Source: Planctomycetota bacterium
Lineage (GTDB): Bacteria; Planctomycetota; MHYJ01; WSZJ01; JACPWG01
Reading direction: 5' to 3'
Assembly: GCA_016197205.1 (NCBI GenBank)
Contig: JACPWG010000185.1
Location: forward strand, 1-64,000
DNA length: 64,000 bases
The notes beneath the pieces are model-generated. The model was given only the letters and a program-made list of their open reading frames with translations. It ran no database searches and was not told where the DNA came from. Made by a program: the position numbers and the translations under genes. This document shows, piece by piece, positions 42,987-50,979 of this stretch. Every line of letters starts with the position of its first letter. Positions within the stretch are counted from its first letter, which is position 1.

Positions 42987-43859
42987 TCACTTGTACAACC
43001 CCGCCCGCATCCGCACCTCTTTGAAGATCTCGATCGAGGCGTGGTAGCGCTCCTCGAGCCACGCGTCGTCACCCACCGCCTCGAGCAGTCCTGCGAAAGT
43101 CCCCGCCGCCTTGCGGATGTCCTGCAGCGCGGCGAGGATCTCGGTCTTTCGCACCTTCTCGTCCCTGCTCTCCCGAAACCGCGCGTGATGCCGGAGGCAG
43201 CTCGCCAGCGCTTGGTTCGCCTCTTCGGCCAGCGCGCGCAGCTTCGGGTCGGTGGTCTTCGGTCCGCCGGTCGTCGACGGGGCCTCGATCGGCGGCGCGG
43301 ACTCCGGCTCGGCCTCCGCGGGCGGCGCGACCGCGGGCTCGGCGGCCGGCGTTCCCGCGGCGCCGGTGGGCGCGTTCGCGGCCTCGCCCGCGGCGGGCGT
43401 GGGGCGGGGCGCGGGCGCAGGGGGCGGGTCCGACTTCTCGATGCGCTCGACGAGCTCGCGCTCGATGCGCACCATGCCGATCTTTCGGTGGATTTCGACC
43501 TTGCCCGCGCGTTCCACGATGTCGCCGGCGATGCGGCGGCCGTCCTTGAAAACGACCGTTCCGTAGTACGGCTCGATGAACTCCACGGCGACCTGCATGC
43601 TCGCGGCGGCGGGCTTTCCCTCGTCCTTGTCGATCCGCTCCACCTCCTCCTTCTTGACGCGCGACACGCCGAACTTCAGCCTCACTTCAAAGACGTCGCC
43701 GCGATCCGTGATCTCCCCCTTGAGCTTCCGACCGTCCTTCATGACCAGCACGCCGGGGAAGGACGGGTGCGGCTCCTCGGCCGCGAGAAGCCGGCAGAGC
43801 AGGATTGCCGCCAGTACGGAGAAGAGCAGCGCCGCTCGGAGGGGGCTCGTCGTTGGCAT
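42987..43859 (-). CDS. Secreted protein with two KDGR-type beta repeats
   Basis: The 290-residue product has a signal peptide (ALLFSVLAAILLCRLLA). Two similar blocks follow: VLVMKDGRKLKGEITDRGD through VERIDK, and VVFKDGRRIAGDIVERAG through VERIEK. Each looks like a small SH3-like barrel of the kind frequent in Planctomycetota secreted proteins. A Pro/Ala/Glu-rich linker of about 60 residues leads to a helical C-terminus. No catalytic residues are apparent. Possible roles include scaffold or membrane-surface binding. Confidence 0.75.
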   Translation of the reverse strand: MPTTSPLRAALLFSVLAAILLCRLLAAEEPHPSFPGVLVMKDGRKLKGEITDRGDVFEVRLKFGVSRVKKEEVERIDKDEGKPAAASMQVAVEFIEPYYGTVVFKDGRRIAGDIVERAGKVEIHRKIGMVRIERELVERIEKSDPPPAPAPRPTPAAGEAANAPTGAAGTPAAEPAVAPPAEAEPESAPPIEAPSTTGGPKTTDPKLRALAEEANQALASCLRHHARFRESRDEKVRKTEILAALQDIRKAAGTFAGLLEAVGDDAWLEERYHASIEIFKEVRMRAGLYK

Positions 43860-44064
43860 GGCCTACCTCAGCTAGCTGGAACACAGAGTCGATCTTGCGT
43901 GGCGCGGGCTATCCTACGCGAGAACGCGTGTAGGCACAATCGGAATACGCCACCCGTCGAATCCGCGCCACAATTCCTTGCCTCGCCCGGCCGGTCGGAT
44001 AGACTGTTGCCGACTTGCGCCCCACGGTCGACCACCCCGTACCGGAAACCTCGAGGAGGAACCC

Positions 44065-47000
44065 ATGCCTTCGGAGTCGGGCTACTACCGCCATGCGACG
44101 ATCCATGGCGACTCGATCGCGTTCGTTTGCGAAGACGACCTCTGGACCGTTCCCGTCACCGGCGGGCTCGCGCGCCGCCTCACGACGAGCCCGGGCATGG
44201 TCTCGTTCCCGGCGTACTCGCCCGACGGCCGGCAGCTCGCCTTCACCGGCCGCGACGACGGGCCGGCCGAGGTCTACGTCATGGACGCGGAGGGCGGGCC
44301 GCTGCGCCGGTTGACGTGGCTCGGTTCCATGACGCAGGTGGTCGGGTGGTCGCCCGACGGCGCCGAGCTCCTCTTCGCCAGCGACTGGCGGCAGCCGTTC
44401 CGCGGCTACATGCACCTCCACGCGCTCCCGGCCGCCGGCGGCGAACCGCGCGCGCTGCGCCATGGACCGGCCCGCGCCATCGCCCGGCAGCCCGACGGCC
44501 CCGGCGTCGTCATCGGCCGCAACTCGGGCGACCCGGCCCGCTGGAAACGCTATCGCGGCGGCACCGCCGGGACGCTCTGGGTCGATCGCCGCGGGGACGG
44601 TTCCTTCGCGCCCCTCGTCCCGCTCAAAGGAAATCTCGCAAGCCCGATGTGGCTCGGTCCTCGCATCTACTTCCTCTCCGACCACGAAGGCTTCGCCAAC
44701 CTCTACTCCAGCACGCCGACCGGCCGCGACCTCCGCCGCCACACGCACCACGAGGACTTCTTCGCGCGCTTCCCGTCCACGGACGGCCGACGGATCGCCT
44801 ACCAGGCAGGGGCGGACCTCCACGTCTTCGACTCGGCCGACGGCACGACCCGCAAGGTCGACGTCCGACTCCGGAGCAGCCGAAGCGAGCGCGGGCGCAA
44901 GTTCGTGAGCGCCGGCCGGCACCTCGAGGGCTTCGATCTCCACCCCGCGGGCCACTCGATCGCCTGCGTCAGCCGCGGCGGGGCCTTCAGCATGCCCCTC
45001 TGGGAGGGCGCGCCCCGCCGCCAGGGCGCCCCCTCGAAGTCGCGCTTCCGCCTCCTCAAGTGGTTGCCCGATGGGAAACGCGCCGTCGCGGTCTCGGACG
45101 AAGGAGGCGAGGAGGGGCTCGTCGTGTTCCCGGCCGGCGCGGGCGAGGCGCCGCGCCGGCTCCCCGGCGACTTCGCGCGGCCGATCGACCTCGCCGTCGC
45201 GCCCGCGGGGCCGGACCGGGTCGCATTGGCGAACCAGCGGCAAGAGGTGCTGCTTGTGGACCTGGCGTCCGGCCAGGCCCGCGTCATCGAAAAGAGCGAA
45301 TGGGGCCGGATCGAGGGCCTGGCGTGGTCGCCTGACGGCCGCTGGCTCGCCTACGGCTTTGCGAATTCGCGGCGGACCTCCTCCATTCACCTCTGCGATG
45401 CGGCGACCGGCCAGGTCGTCCCGGTCACGCGCCCGGACTTCCGCGACGTGCGGCCCTCCTTCGATCCGGAGGGGAAGTACCTCTACTTCATTTCGTGGCG
45501 CGTCTTCGACCCGATCTACGACAGCCAGCAATTCGCCCTCGGCTTCCCGAAGGGCGCGCTCGCCATGCTGCTCCCGCTCCGGCGTGACCTCGTCTCCCCG
45601 TTCTCCGCGGCCATGCGCGCCCCGCGCGCGCCCGGCGTCTCGGCCGACGACGAGAAGGACAAAGAAAAAGAGAAGGAGAAGGACAAGGAGAAATCGCCGG
45701 GCGCCGCGAGTCCGGCGGTCGCGGGTGAGCAGGAAGCAGCCAAGGATGTCGGGCCGAAGGGCGGTGCGAGCGACGCCCCCAAGGAGGCTTCGAAGGACGC
45801 GACCAAGGAACCGCCGAAGGTCGACGTGGACTTCGACGGGATCCTGGACCGGAGCGTGACCTTCCCGCTGCCCGAGGGCCGGTACTCCGACGTGCGGGGC
45901 GGCCGAGGGCGGGCGTTCATCCTCTCCTTCCCCGTGGAAGGCAGCCTCGACCAATCGTGGATCCCGCAGTCGGACGCGCCAGGCAAGGGCCGGCTCGAGG
46001 CCTACGACTTCGAGCTGGCGAAGGCCGACACCGTGCACGAAAAGGTCTCGGACTTCGCCCTTTCGCTGGACGCGAAGGTCCTGGCGGTCCGTTCGGGCGG
46101 TCGCGTCCGCGTCGTGCCCGCGACGTTCAAGCCGGACGGCAAGCCCGCTTCGTCGGAGGAGGCGGGCCGCGAGAGCGGCTGGCTGGCCCTTGACCGACTG
46201 CGCGTCGCCGTGGAGACCGAGGAGGAGTGGCGGCAGATGTTCGTGGAGGCGTGGCGCCTCCAGCGCGACCAGTTCTGGACGCCCGACATGTCCGGCGTGG
46301 ACTGGGCGGCCGTGCGCGCGCGCTACCTGCCGCTCGTGGAGCGCGTCTCGACGCGCGCGGAATTCTCGGACCTGCTCTGGGAGATGCAGGGGGAGCTGGG
46401 CACCTCGCACTGCTACGAACTGGGAGGGGACTATCGCCCGCAGCCCGCGTGGCACCAGGGTTTCCTGGGCGCGGACCTGGAGCCGGACACGCGCGCGGGC
46501 GCGTGGCGGATCGGGCGGATCCCGCGCGGCGACTCCTGGGACGAGGATCGGTCCTCGCCGCTCGCGGCGCCCGGCCTGTGCCTTCGCGACGGGGACGAGC
46601 TGTTGGAGGTCGAGGGCGAAAAGGTGGGCCCGGAGGCCTCGCCGTACGAGCGTCTCGTGGACTGCGCCGGACGCGAAGTGCACCTGACCGTCCGGTCTCG
46701 GGGTGCGAAGGCCGAAAAAAAGAACGCCGATGAGCCGCGCGCCGTGGTCGTGAAGGCGCTCAAGGAGGAGTATGCGCTCCGCTACCGCGATTGGGTCGAG
46801 GGGAACCGGGCGCGGGTGCACGAGGAGACGGGCGGGCGCGTGGGCTACCTGCACGTCCCGGACATGGGGCCGGCGGGGTACTCGGAGTTCCACCGGTACT
46901 TCCCGACCGAGGTCGATCGGGAGGGGCTGATCGTGGACGTGCGGTGGAACGGCGGCGGACACGTGTCGCAGCTCTTGCTGGAGAAGCTGGCGCGGCGGCG

Positions 47001-47457
47001 CGTGGGGTACTGCGCGCAGCGGTGGGCGCGGCCGGAGTCGTATCCGAGCGACGCGCCGATGGGGCCGATGGTCGCGTTGACGAACGAGTACGCCGGCTCG
47101 GATGGCGACATCTTCAGCCACTCGTTCAAGCTGTACAAGCTGGGCCCGCTGATCGGCAAGCGGACCTGGGGGGGCGTGGTGGGGATCTGGCCGCGCCACG
47201 CGCTCGTGGACGGGACGTGGACCACGCAGCCGGAGTTCGCGTTCTGGTTCCAGGACGTGGGCTGGGGCGTGGAGAACTACGGCACGGACCCGGACATCGA
47301 GGTGGAGAACCGCCCGCAAGACCACGCGGCGGGCCGGGACCGGCAGTTGGAGCGCGGGCTCGTCGAGATCCTCCGGCTCCTGCGGAAGGCGCGTCCGCGC
47401 GTGCCGGAGCTGAAGGGCCGGCCGAAGCTGCGGCCGGGAAGGCTGCCGAAGGGCTGA
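44065..47457 (+). CDS. Tricorn protease homologue (S41 family)
   Basis: The ATG at 44065 has a GAGGAGGA ribosome site and gives 1130 residues. The N-terminal half is two beta-propellers with repeated WSPDG/YSPDGRQLAF motifs. A Lys/Glu-rich charged linker interrupts at about 528-590. A PDZ-like region (LRDGDELLEVEGEKV) and the S41 core follow, with GYLHVPDMG, RWNGGGHVSQLLLEKL, and NEYAGSDGDIF with the nucleophile Ser near residue 1012. The two catalytic lobes match tricorn-type peptidases, which trim oligopeptides made by other proteases. No signal peptide is visible, so it is probably cytoplasmic. Confidence 0.94.
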   Translation: MPSESGYYRHATIHGDSIAFVCEDDLWTVPVTGGLARRLTTSPGMVSFPAYSPDGRQLAFTGRDDGPAEVYVMDAEGGPLRRLTWLGSMTQVVGWSPDGAELLFASDWRQPFRGYMHLHALPAAGGEPRALRHGPARAIARQPDGPGVVIGRNSGDPARWKRYRGGTAGTLWVDRRGDGSFAPLVPLKGNLASPMWLGPRIYFLSDHEGFANLYSSTPTGRDLRRHTHHEDFFARFPSTDGRRIAYQAGADLHVFDSADGTTRKVDVRLRSSRSERGRKFVSAGRHLEGFDLHPAGHSIACVSRGGAFSMPLWEGAPRRQGAPSKSRFRLLKWLPDGKRAVAVSDEGGEEGLVVFPAGAGEAPRRLPGDFARPIDLAVAPAGPDRVALANQRQEVLLVDLASGQARVIEKSEWGRIEGLAWSPDGRWLAYGFANSRRTSSIHLCDAATGQVVPVTRPDFRDVRPSFDPEGKYLYFISWRVFDPIYDSQQFALGFPKGALAMLLPLRRDLVSPFSAAMRAPRAPGVSADDEKDKEKEKEKDKEKSPGAASPAVAGEQEAAKDVGPKGGASDAPKEASKDATKEPPKVDVDFDGILDRSVTFPLPEGRYSDVRGGRGRAFILSFPVEGSLDQSWIPQSDAPGKGRLEAYDFELAKADTVHEKVSDFALSLDAKVLAVRSGGRVRVVPATFKPDGKPASSEEAGRESGWLALDRLRVAVETEEEWRQMFVEAWRLQRDQFWTPDMSGVDWAAVRARYLPLVERVSTRAEFSDLLWEMQGELGTSHCYELGGDYRPQPAWHQGFLGADLEPDTRAGAWRIGRIPRGDSWDEDRSSPLAAPGLCLRDGDELLEVEGEKVGPEASPYERLVDCAGREVHLTVRSRGAKAEKKNADEPRAVVVKALKEEYALRYRDWVEGNRARVHEETGGRVGYLHVPDMGPAGYSEFHRYFPTEVDREGLIVDVRWNGGGHVSQLLLEKLARRRVGYCAQRWARPESYPSDAPMGPMVALTNEYAGSDGDIFSHSFKLYKLGPLIGKRTWGGVVGIWPRHALVDGTWTTQPEFAFWFQDVGWGVENYGTDPDIEVENRPQDHAAGRDRQLERGLVEILRLLRKARPRVPELKGRPKLRPGRLPKG

Positions 47458-47475
47458 GGCTTGACCGGCGTTGCG

Positions 47476-47518
47476 GCCGGCTCCGACGGACGAAAGCGGG
47501 ACGCGAAGCGGAGCCGGC
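47476..47518. terminator. Palindrome after the tricorn gene
   Basis: GCCGGCTCCG and CGGAGCCGGC are perfect 10-bp arms with a 23-base loop, starting 18 bases past the stop codon, which reads C-TGA-G. No T tract. Confidence 0.5.
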
Positions 47519-47755
47519 GCTACCACGGTTGGAGCCAGGCTGCGGTCCGCCAGGCGAGCTTGATAGGCCCTGCTCTCGGGTCGGTGATTTCGATTGCCCG
47601 CGCCCGCAATGCGCGGCTAGAATCGGTTCCGCTCATCGCAAGCTCCGCCCAGCAACGCGAGTGGAAAGTCCTCGCACTGGGCTTTGGCAGGGGCAGTCCA
47701 CTGCGGAAGACGCTGAGCGACGGTTCCTGTGTGGTCCGGTCCGCTCAGGTACGAG

Positions 47756-47882
47756 TGGCCCGTTGACGAAGTCCAGACACGATGCCTGGGGGCGCGGGCC
47801 TCCGGCCCGCGCGAATCGCCACATGAGCTGCGACTTGCCGTGACTCGGCTGACGATTGTGTCCGATGTTCGTCGACGGGTCA
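47756..47882. repeat. Family D inverted-repeat element, long form
   Basis: The left arm TGGCCCGTTGACGAAGTCCA matches the 6614 copy exactly. The right arm reads TGTTCGTCGACGGGTCA. About 60 extra bases in the middle contain a second hairpin, GCGCGGGCC/GGCCCGCGC. Confidence 0.7.
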
Positions 47883-47929
47883 CCAGACCCTGCCCTGTTT
47901 TCGCCGAGTAAGAGATCGCCAGGCCTTCC

Positions 47930-50869
47930 CTGCGGTGGCTGCAGCTCTCGGACCTCCATGTAGGCGCGAAGGGTCAGGATTGGCTTTGGCCGACCGTCGA
48001 GGAGCCATTTCGCGACGACCTGGCGAAGCTCCACCCCATGTCGGGACCGTGGGACGTCGTTTTCTTCACGGGCGACCTCGCGAATGCCGGAGACCCCGCC
48101 GAGTATGACGAGCTGGATCGGATCCTCGAGCGCACTTGGGAGCACTTCGGCAGTCTGGGCTCGTCGCCCCTGCTCCTCCCCGTCCCCGGGAACCACGATT
48201 TGGTTCGGCCGAATCGGCGCAAGCCGGAGGCGGATCGCGAGTTGAAGGCCTTCAGGAGCAGTCACGCGGGCGCTGCGCGCTTCACGGACCCCGGGCAGCT
48301 CCCGGGCCTGGTAGCGGCGATGGCGGCGAGGGCGCTGCAGACTCGTGCCTCGGGCGCGCACGCGGGCGGCCAGGCGGGCTTCCGCCCGTGGGAGCTTGCC
48401 TACCTGCAGGCGCGCCTCGCGACATGGCGCGCGGGACGCACCTCCACGGGACGGGCCTACCTCGTGGACACGGAGGGGCGAGCGGAGGTGTATGCGCCGG
48501 AGCTGTACGTGCCGATGGACGGCCGGTGCGCACGCTGGTTGCGCGGCGCGGACCACAGGCTGGTGTCCGCGGAACCGGCGGACAACTCGGACCCGAAAGA
48601 CGACGAAGAGGCCGTCCTTCGGATGCGCGAGCCCAAGGAAAAGCCCCAGCCCTCCCCGCTCGCTTGGTGGGTCTGTCGGCCCGAGCTTCCCCGGATCGCA
48701 CTCGTCGGGTCACCGGGCGGCGGGAAAACCGTCTTCTTGACGCGCCTGGCCGCTGCCGTCGCGTCGGCGTGCCTCGGCGCCCCGGCCGAGATGGAGGAGT
48801 TGGAGGTCGACGGGCTTCGGCGCCAGGACGGCGGACTCCCCATTCCCATCCTCCTCGACGCTCTGCGGCTCGCGGCGCACCTCCACGAGGCTCGCCCGCT
48901 GGCGACCGCGCTCGAGAAGGAGCTCTCGGCCTCCGGCGTCGATCCCCGCCGGCTCCACGAGGTGGAGGCTGGGCTCCAGGCCGGCCGATACCTCCTCCTC
49001 GTCGACGCCTGGGACGAGATCGCGGCGGCGGGCCCGCGGGGCCGCGTTTTGGACCTGCTCAAGGGGGCCGCGCGGCTCCACCCCCGGTTGCGCCTGGTCC
49101 TCACCACGCGTTCCGCCAGCTACACCGGTGCGGCTGCCTTCGGTCCGGAACTGGAGGTCCTTGAGCTCCAGCCCCTCTCGGACGGCCAGGTCCGCGGCTT
49201 GATCGCCAATTGGTCGCGCGCGCGGAAGAGGGATGCGGCCTACGAGGCGGAGCTTCGTTCGGCGGTGGATGGCGTGGGCCTGCAAGTTGGAGCGGGAGGG
49301 GCGAATGAGAGCCTGGTCGTCAACCCGCTGATGCTGACGGCGGTGTGTACGGTCTACGAACGCTACCGGAGGCTCCCCGACGACCGTGCGCGGCTCTGCG
49401 AACTCCTCGTGACGGATCTTTGCGCGGCGCGCCGGTCGGAGGACGTGGAGCGTGGTTGGCGGCTCGACGAAGCGGGCAAGCGCGACCTTCTCGATCGGAT
49501 CGCGCTCAAAATGCAGGAGGCCGGGGCGCAGTCCTGGCCCGAGGGGAACGCCCGTGGAGTTGCGCTCCAGGAGCTGCCGGCCGCCGATCCCCTGCGCGAG
49601 CTGCGCGCCGCGCGGCACTTGGTGTGGGCGGCCGAGCATACCGGACTCCTGCGGTTCGACCAGCCGGCGGACGGACCGGAGCAGGTCCGGTTTCGCCACC
49701 GCCTGTTCCGGGAGTTCCTCGCGGCGCATCGCCTTGGCCGCGAGAACAAGACGGTGGAGACGTTCGTGCGGGAACGGGCGACGCAGATCGAGGATCCCTT
49801 TTGGGAGGACCTCATCCGGCTTCTGCCACGAGTCCTGGGTGCGCGCGAACGGGCCGAGGCCCTGGTGGCGACGCTTCAGGAGCTCGCGGAGAAGGCCGGC
49901 CCACGCAGGGGGCGCTTCCTCGGCCTCGCCATGGCCGCCGTGATCGAGAGTCGCGACCTGTTTCCTGCCGTGGACCCCACGGTCTGGTCGTGCGACCTTG
50001 CGGCGGTCTATGAACAGGACGCAGGCGCATGGCCGCTGCTCGATCGGCTCCTCTTCCTCGAAGGGCCGGGTCTCCTGGACGAGAAGGGAGGGGATCCGCG
50101 GCTGCGCCCGGGCTATCGCGAACCATGGGTTTCGGTGCCGGAGGGGGAGGTGACGCTCTCTGAAAAATTCTTGTGGGGGTCGGTCGAACCTGGGGCGAAG
50201 GCGGGTGGGCAAACCGTACGAGTTTCCCCGTTCTCGATCTCATGGGCCCCCGTGACCGTCCAGGAGTATCGCTGCTTCGTCCTACGCGACCAAGCGCCTT
50301 CGAGCGAGGCCGTGCTCTGGAAGGACGTGCCAAAGGGCGAGCGGAAGACTGTGAGCGAGGCAGTGGCGGAGTCCTGGCGAACGCAACTTCGACACCCAAA
50401 CCGGCCGATCGTCAACGTGAGCGCATACGAGGCTACGGCGTACTGCCGATGGCGAACCCTGGAGGAGCGCCGTAATGGCCGATTGGCAGCGGGCCAGGCT
50501 ATCCGGCTGCCCACGGAGGCGGAGTGGCAGTGGGCCGCCGAGAGACCGGATTCGAGGACCTATCCCTGGCCGGAGGGGGAGCCCGGGACTGGGGATGCTG
50601 CCCGCGCCAATTGGAGCGGACTTGGCCTCCAGCACGCTACGCCTGTGGGTGCTTTCCCGGCGGGCGCGCGGGATGGTATTGTCGATCTGGCAGGTAACGT
50701 CTGGGAGTGGTGCGAGATGGTTCCTCCGACCCCCGAACGCCGCGCGGTGCGGGGCGGGTCGTGCTTCTCCGATGATGCGGCCTTGCGCTGCGTCTACCGC
50801 TACTGGGACCTCTCGCTCGCTCGGCTCGACCTCATCGGGTTGCGGTTGGTTCGCTCGGCGGGGACATAG
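47930..50869 (+). CDS. Metallophosphoesterase-NACHT-FGE fusion protein, putative conflict/signalling NTPase
   Basis: The calcineurin-like motif SDLH lies upstream of the first ATG (48038), so the start must be farther up. After the TAA at 47909 only CTG at 47930 or ATC at 47915 is available, and I use CTG (979 residues). The order is: phosphoesterase motifs SDLH, FTGDLANAG and PGNHD (about 8-95); a region without the usual His-rich GHxH end; a NACHT NTPase with Walker A GSPGGGKT at 260-267, Walker B LLLVDAWDE at 355-363, TTRS and NPLMLTAVC; the NACHT FRHRLFREFLAAH block; and a formylglycine-enzyme/C-lectin-like domain from about 735 (LPTEAEWQWAAE, GNVWEWC, RGGSCF, GLRLVRS). Such STAND proteins are typical of bacterial defence or other conflict systems. 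Confidence 0.85.
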   Translation: MRWLQLSDLHVGAKGQDWLWPTVEEPFRDDLAKLHPMSGPWDVVFFTGDLANAGDPAEYDELDRILERTWEHFGSLGSSPLLLPVPGNHDLVRPNRRKPEADRELKAFRSSHAGAARFTDPGQLPGLVAAMAARALQTRASGAHAGGQAGFRPWELAYLQARLATWRAGRTSTGRAYLVDTEGRAEVYAPELYVPMDGRCARWLRGADHRLVSAEPADNSDPKDDEEAVLRMREPKEKPQPSPLAWWVCRPELPRIALVGSPGGGKTVFLTRLAAAVASACLGAPAEMEELEVDGLRRQDGGLPIPILLDALRLAAHLHEARPLATALEKELSASGVDPRRLHEVEAGLQAGRYLLLVDAWDEIAAAGPRGRVLDLLKGAARLHPRLRLVLTTRSASYTGAAAFGPELEVLELQPLSDGQVRGLIANWSRARKRDAAYEAELRSAVDGVGLQVGAGGANESLVVNPLMLTAVCTVYERYRRLPDDRARLCELLVTDLCAARRSEDVERGWRLDEAGKRDLLDRIALKMQEAGAQSWPEGNARGVALQELPAADPLRELRAARHLVWAAEHTGLLRFDQPADGPEQVRFRHRLFREFLAAHRLGRENKTVETFVRERATQIEDPFWEDLIRLLPRVLGARERAEALVATLQELAEKAGPRRGRFLGLAMAAVIESRDLFPAVDPTVWSCDLAAVYEQDAGAWPLLDRLLFLEGPGLLDEKGGDPRLRPGYREPWVSVPEGEVTLSEKFLWGSVEPGAKAGGQTVRVSPFSISWAPVTVQEYRCFVLRDQAPSSEAVLWKDVPKGERKTVSEAVAESWRTQLRHPNRPIVNVSAYEATAYCRWRTLEERRNGRLAAGQAIRLPTEAEWQWAAERPDSRTYPWPEGEPGTGDAARANWSGLGLQHATPVGAFPAGARDGIVDLAGNVWEWCEMVPPTPERRAVRGGSCFSDDAALRCVYRYWDLSLARLDLIGLRLVRSAGT

Positions 50870-50920
50870 CCCTTTGCCCTATTGCCCTTTGGAAGGGGTA
50901 CGCGCGAGCCGGTAGTTTGA

Positions 50921-50973
50921 GGGGCACTCGTCCTCCCTTCTGAGTGGGGGAGGGCTGGGGTGGGGGGTGCCCG
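50921..50973. repeat. REP-like hairpin between convergent genes
   Basis: GGGGCACTC at 50921 pairs with GGGTGCCC at its right end around GGGGGAGGGCTGGGGTGGG-like sequence. It lies just behind the C-TGA-G stop of the GAF gene. Confidence 0.55.
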
Positions 50974-50979
50974 CAGTAC

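Larger units (their letters stand above)
47458..47929. other. 472-bp spacer with palindromic elements
   Basis: This holds a 43-bp palindrome at 47476-47518 just past the tricorn CTGAG stop, and a 127-bp family D element at 47756-47882. The NACHT-gene promoter should be within or after the latter. No tRNA or ORF is supported. Confidence 0.55.

Noticed and set aside
43909..47526. 1205-residue antisense ORF of the tricorn gene.
   Set aside because: High GC keeps antisense frames open. The plus strand has propeller, PDZ and catalytic motifs.
50118..50869. Target protein of a diversity-generating retroelement (FGE/C-lectin-like C-terminus).
   Set aside because: No reverse transcriptase, template repeat or near-duplicate of the C-terminal segment is present in the window.
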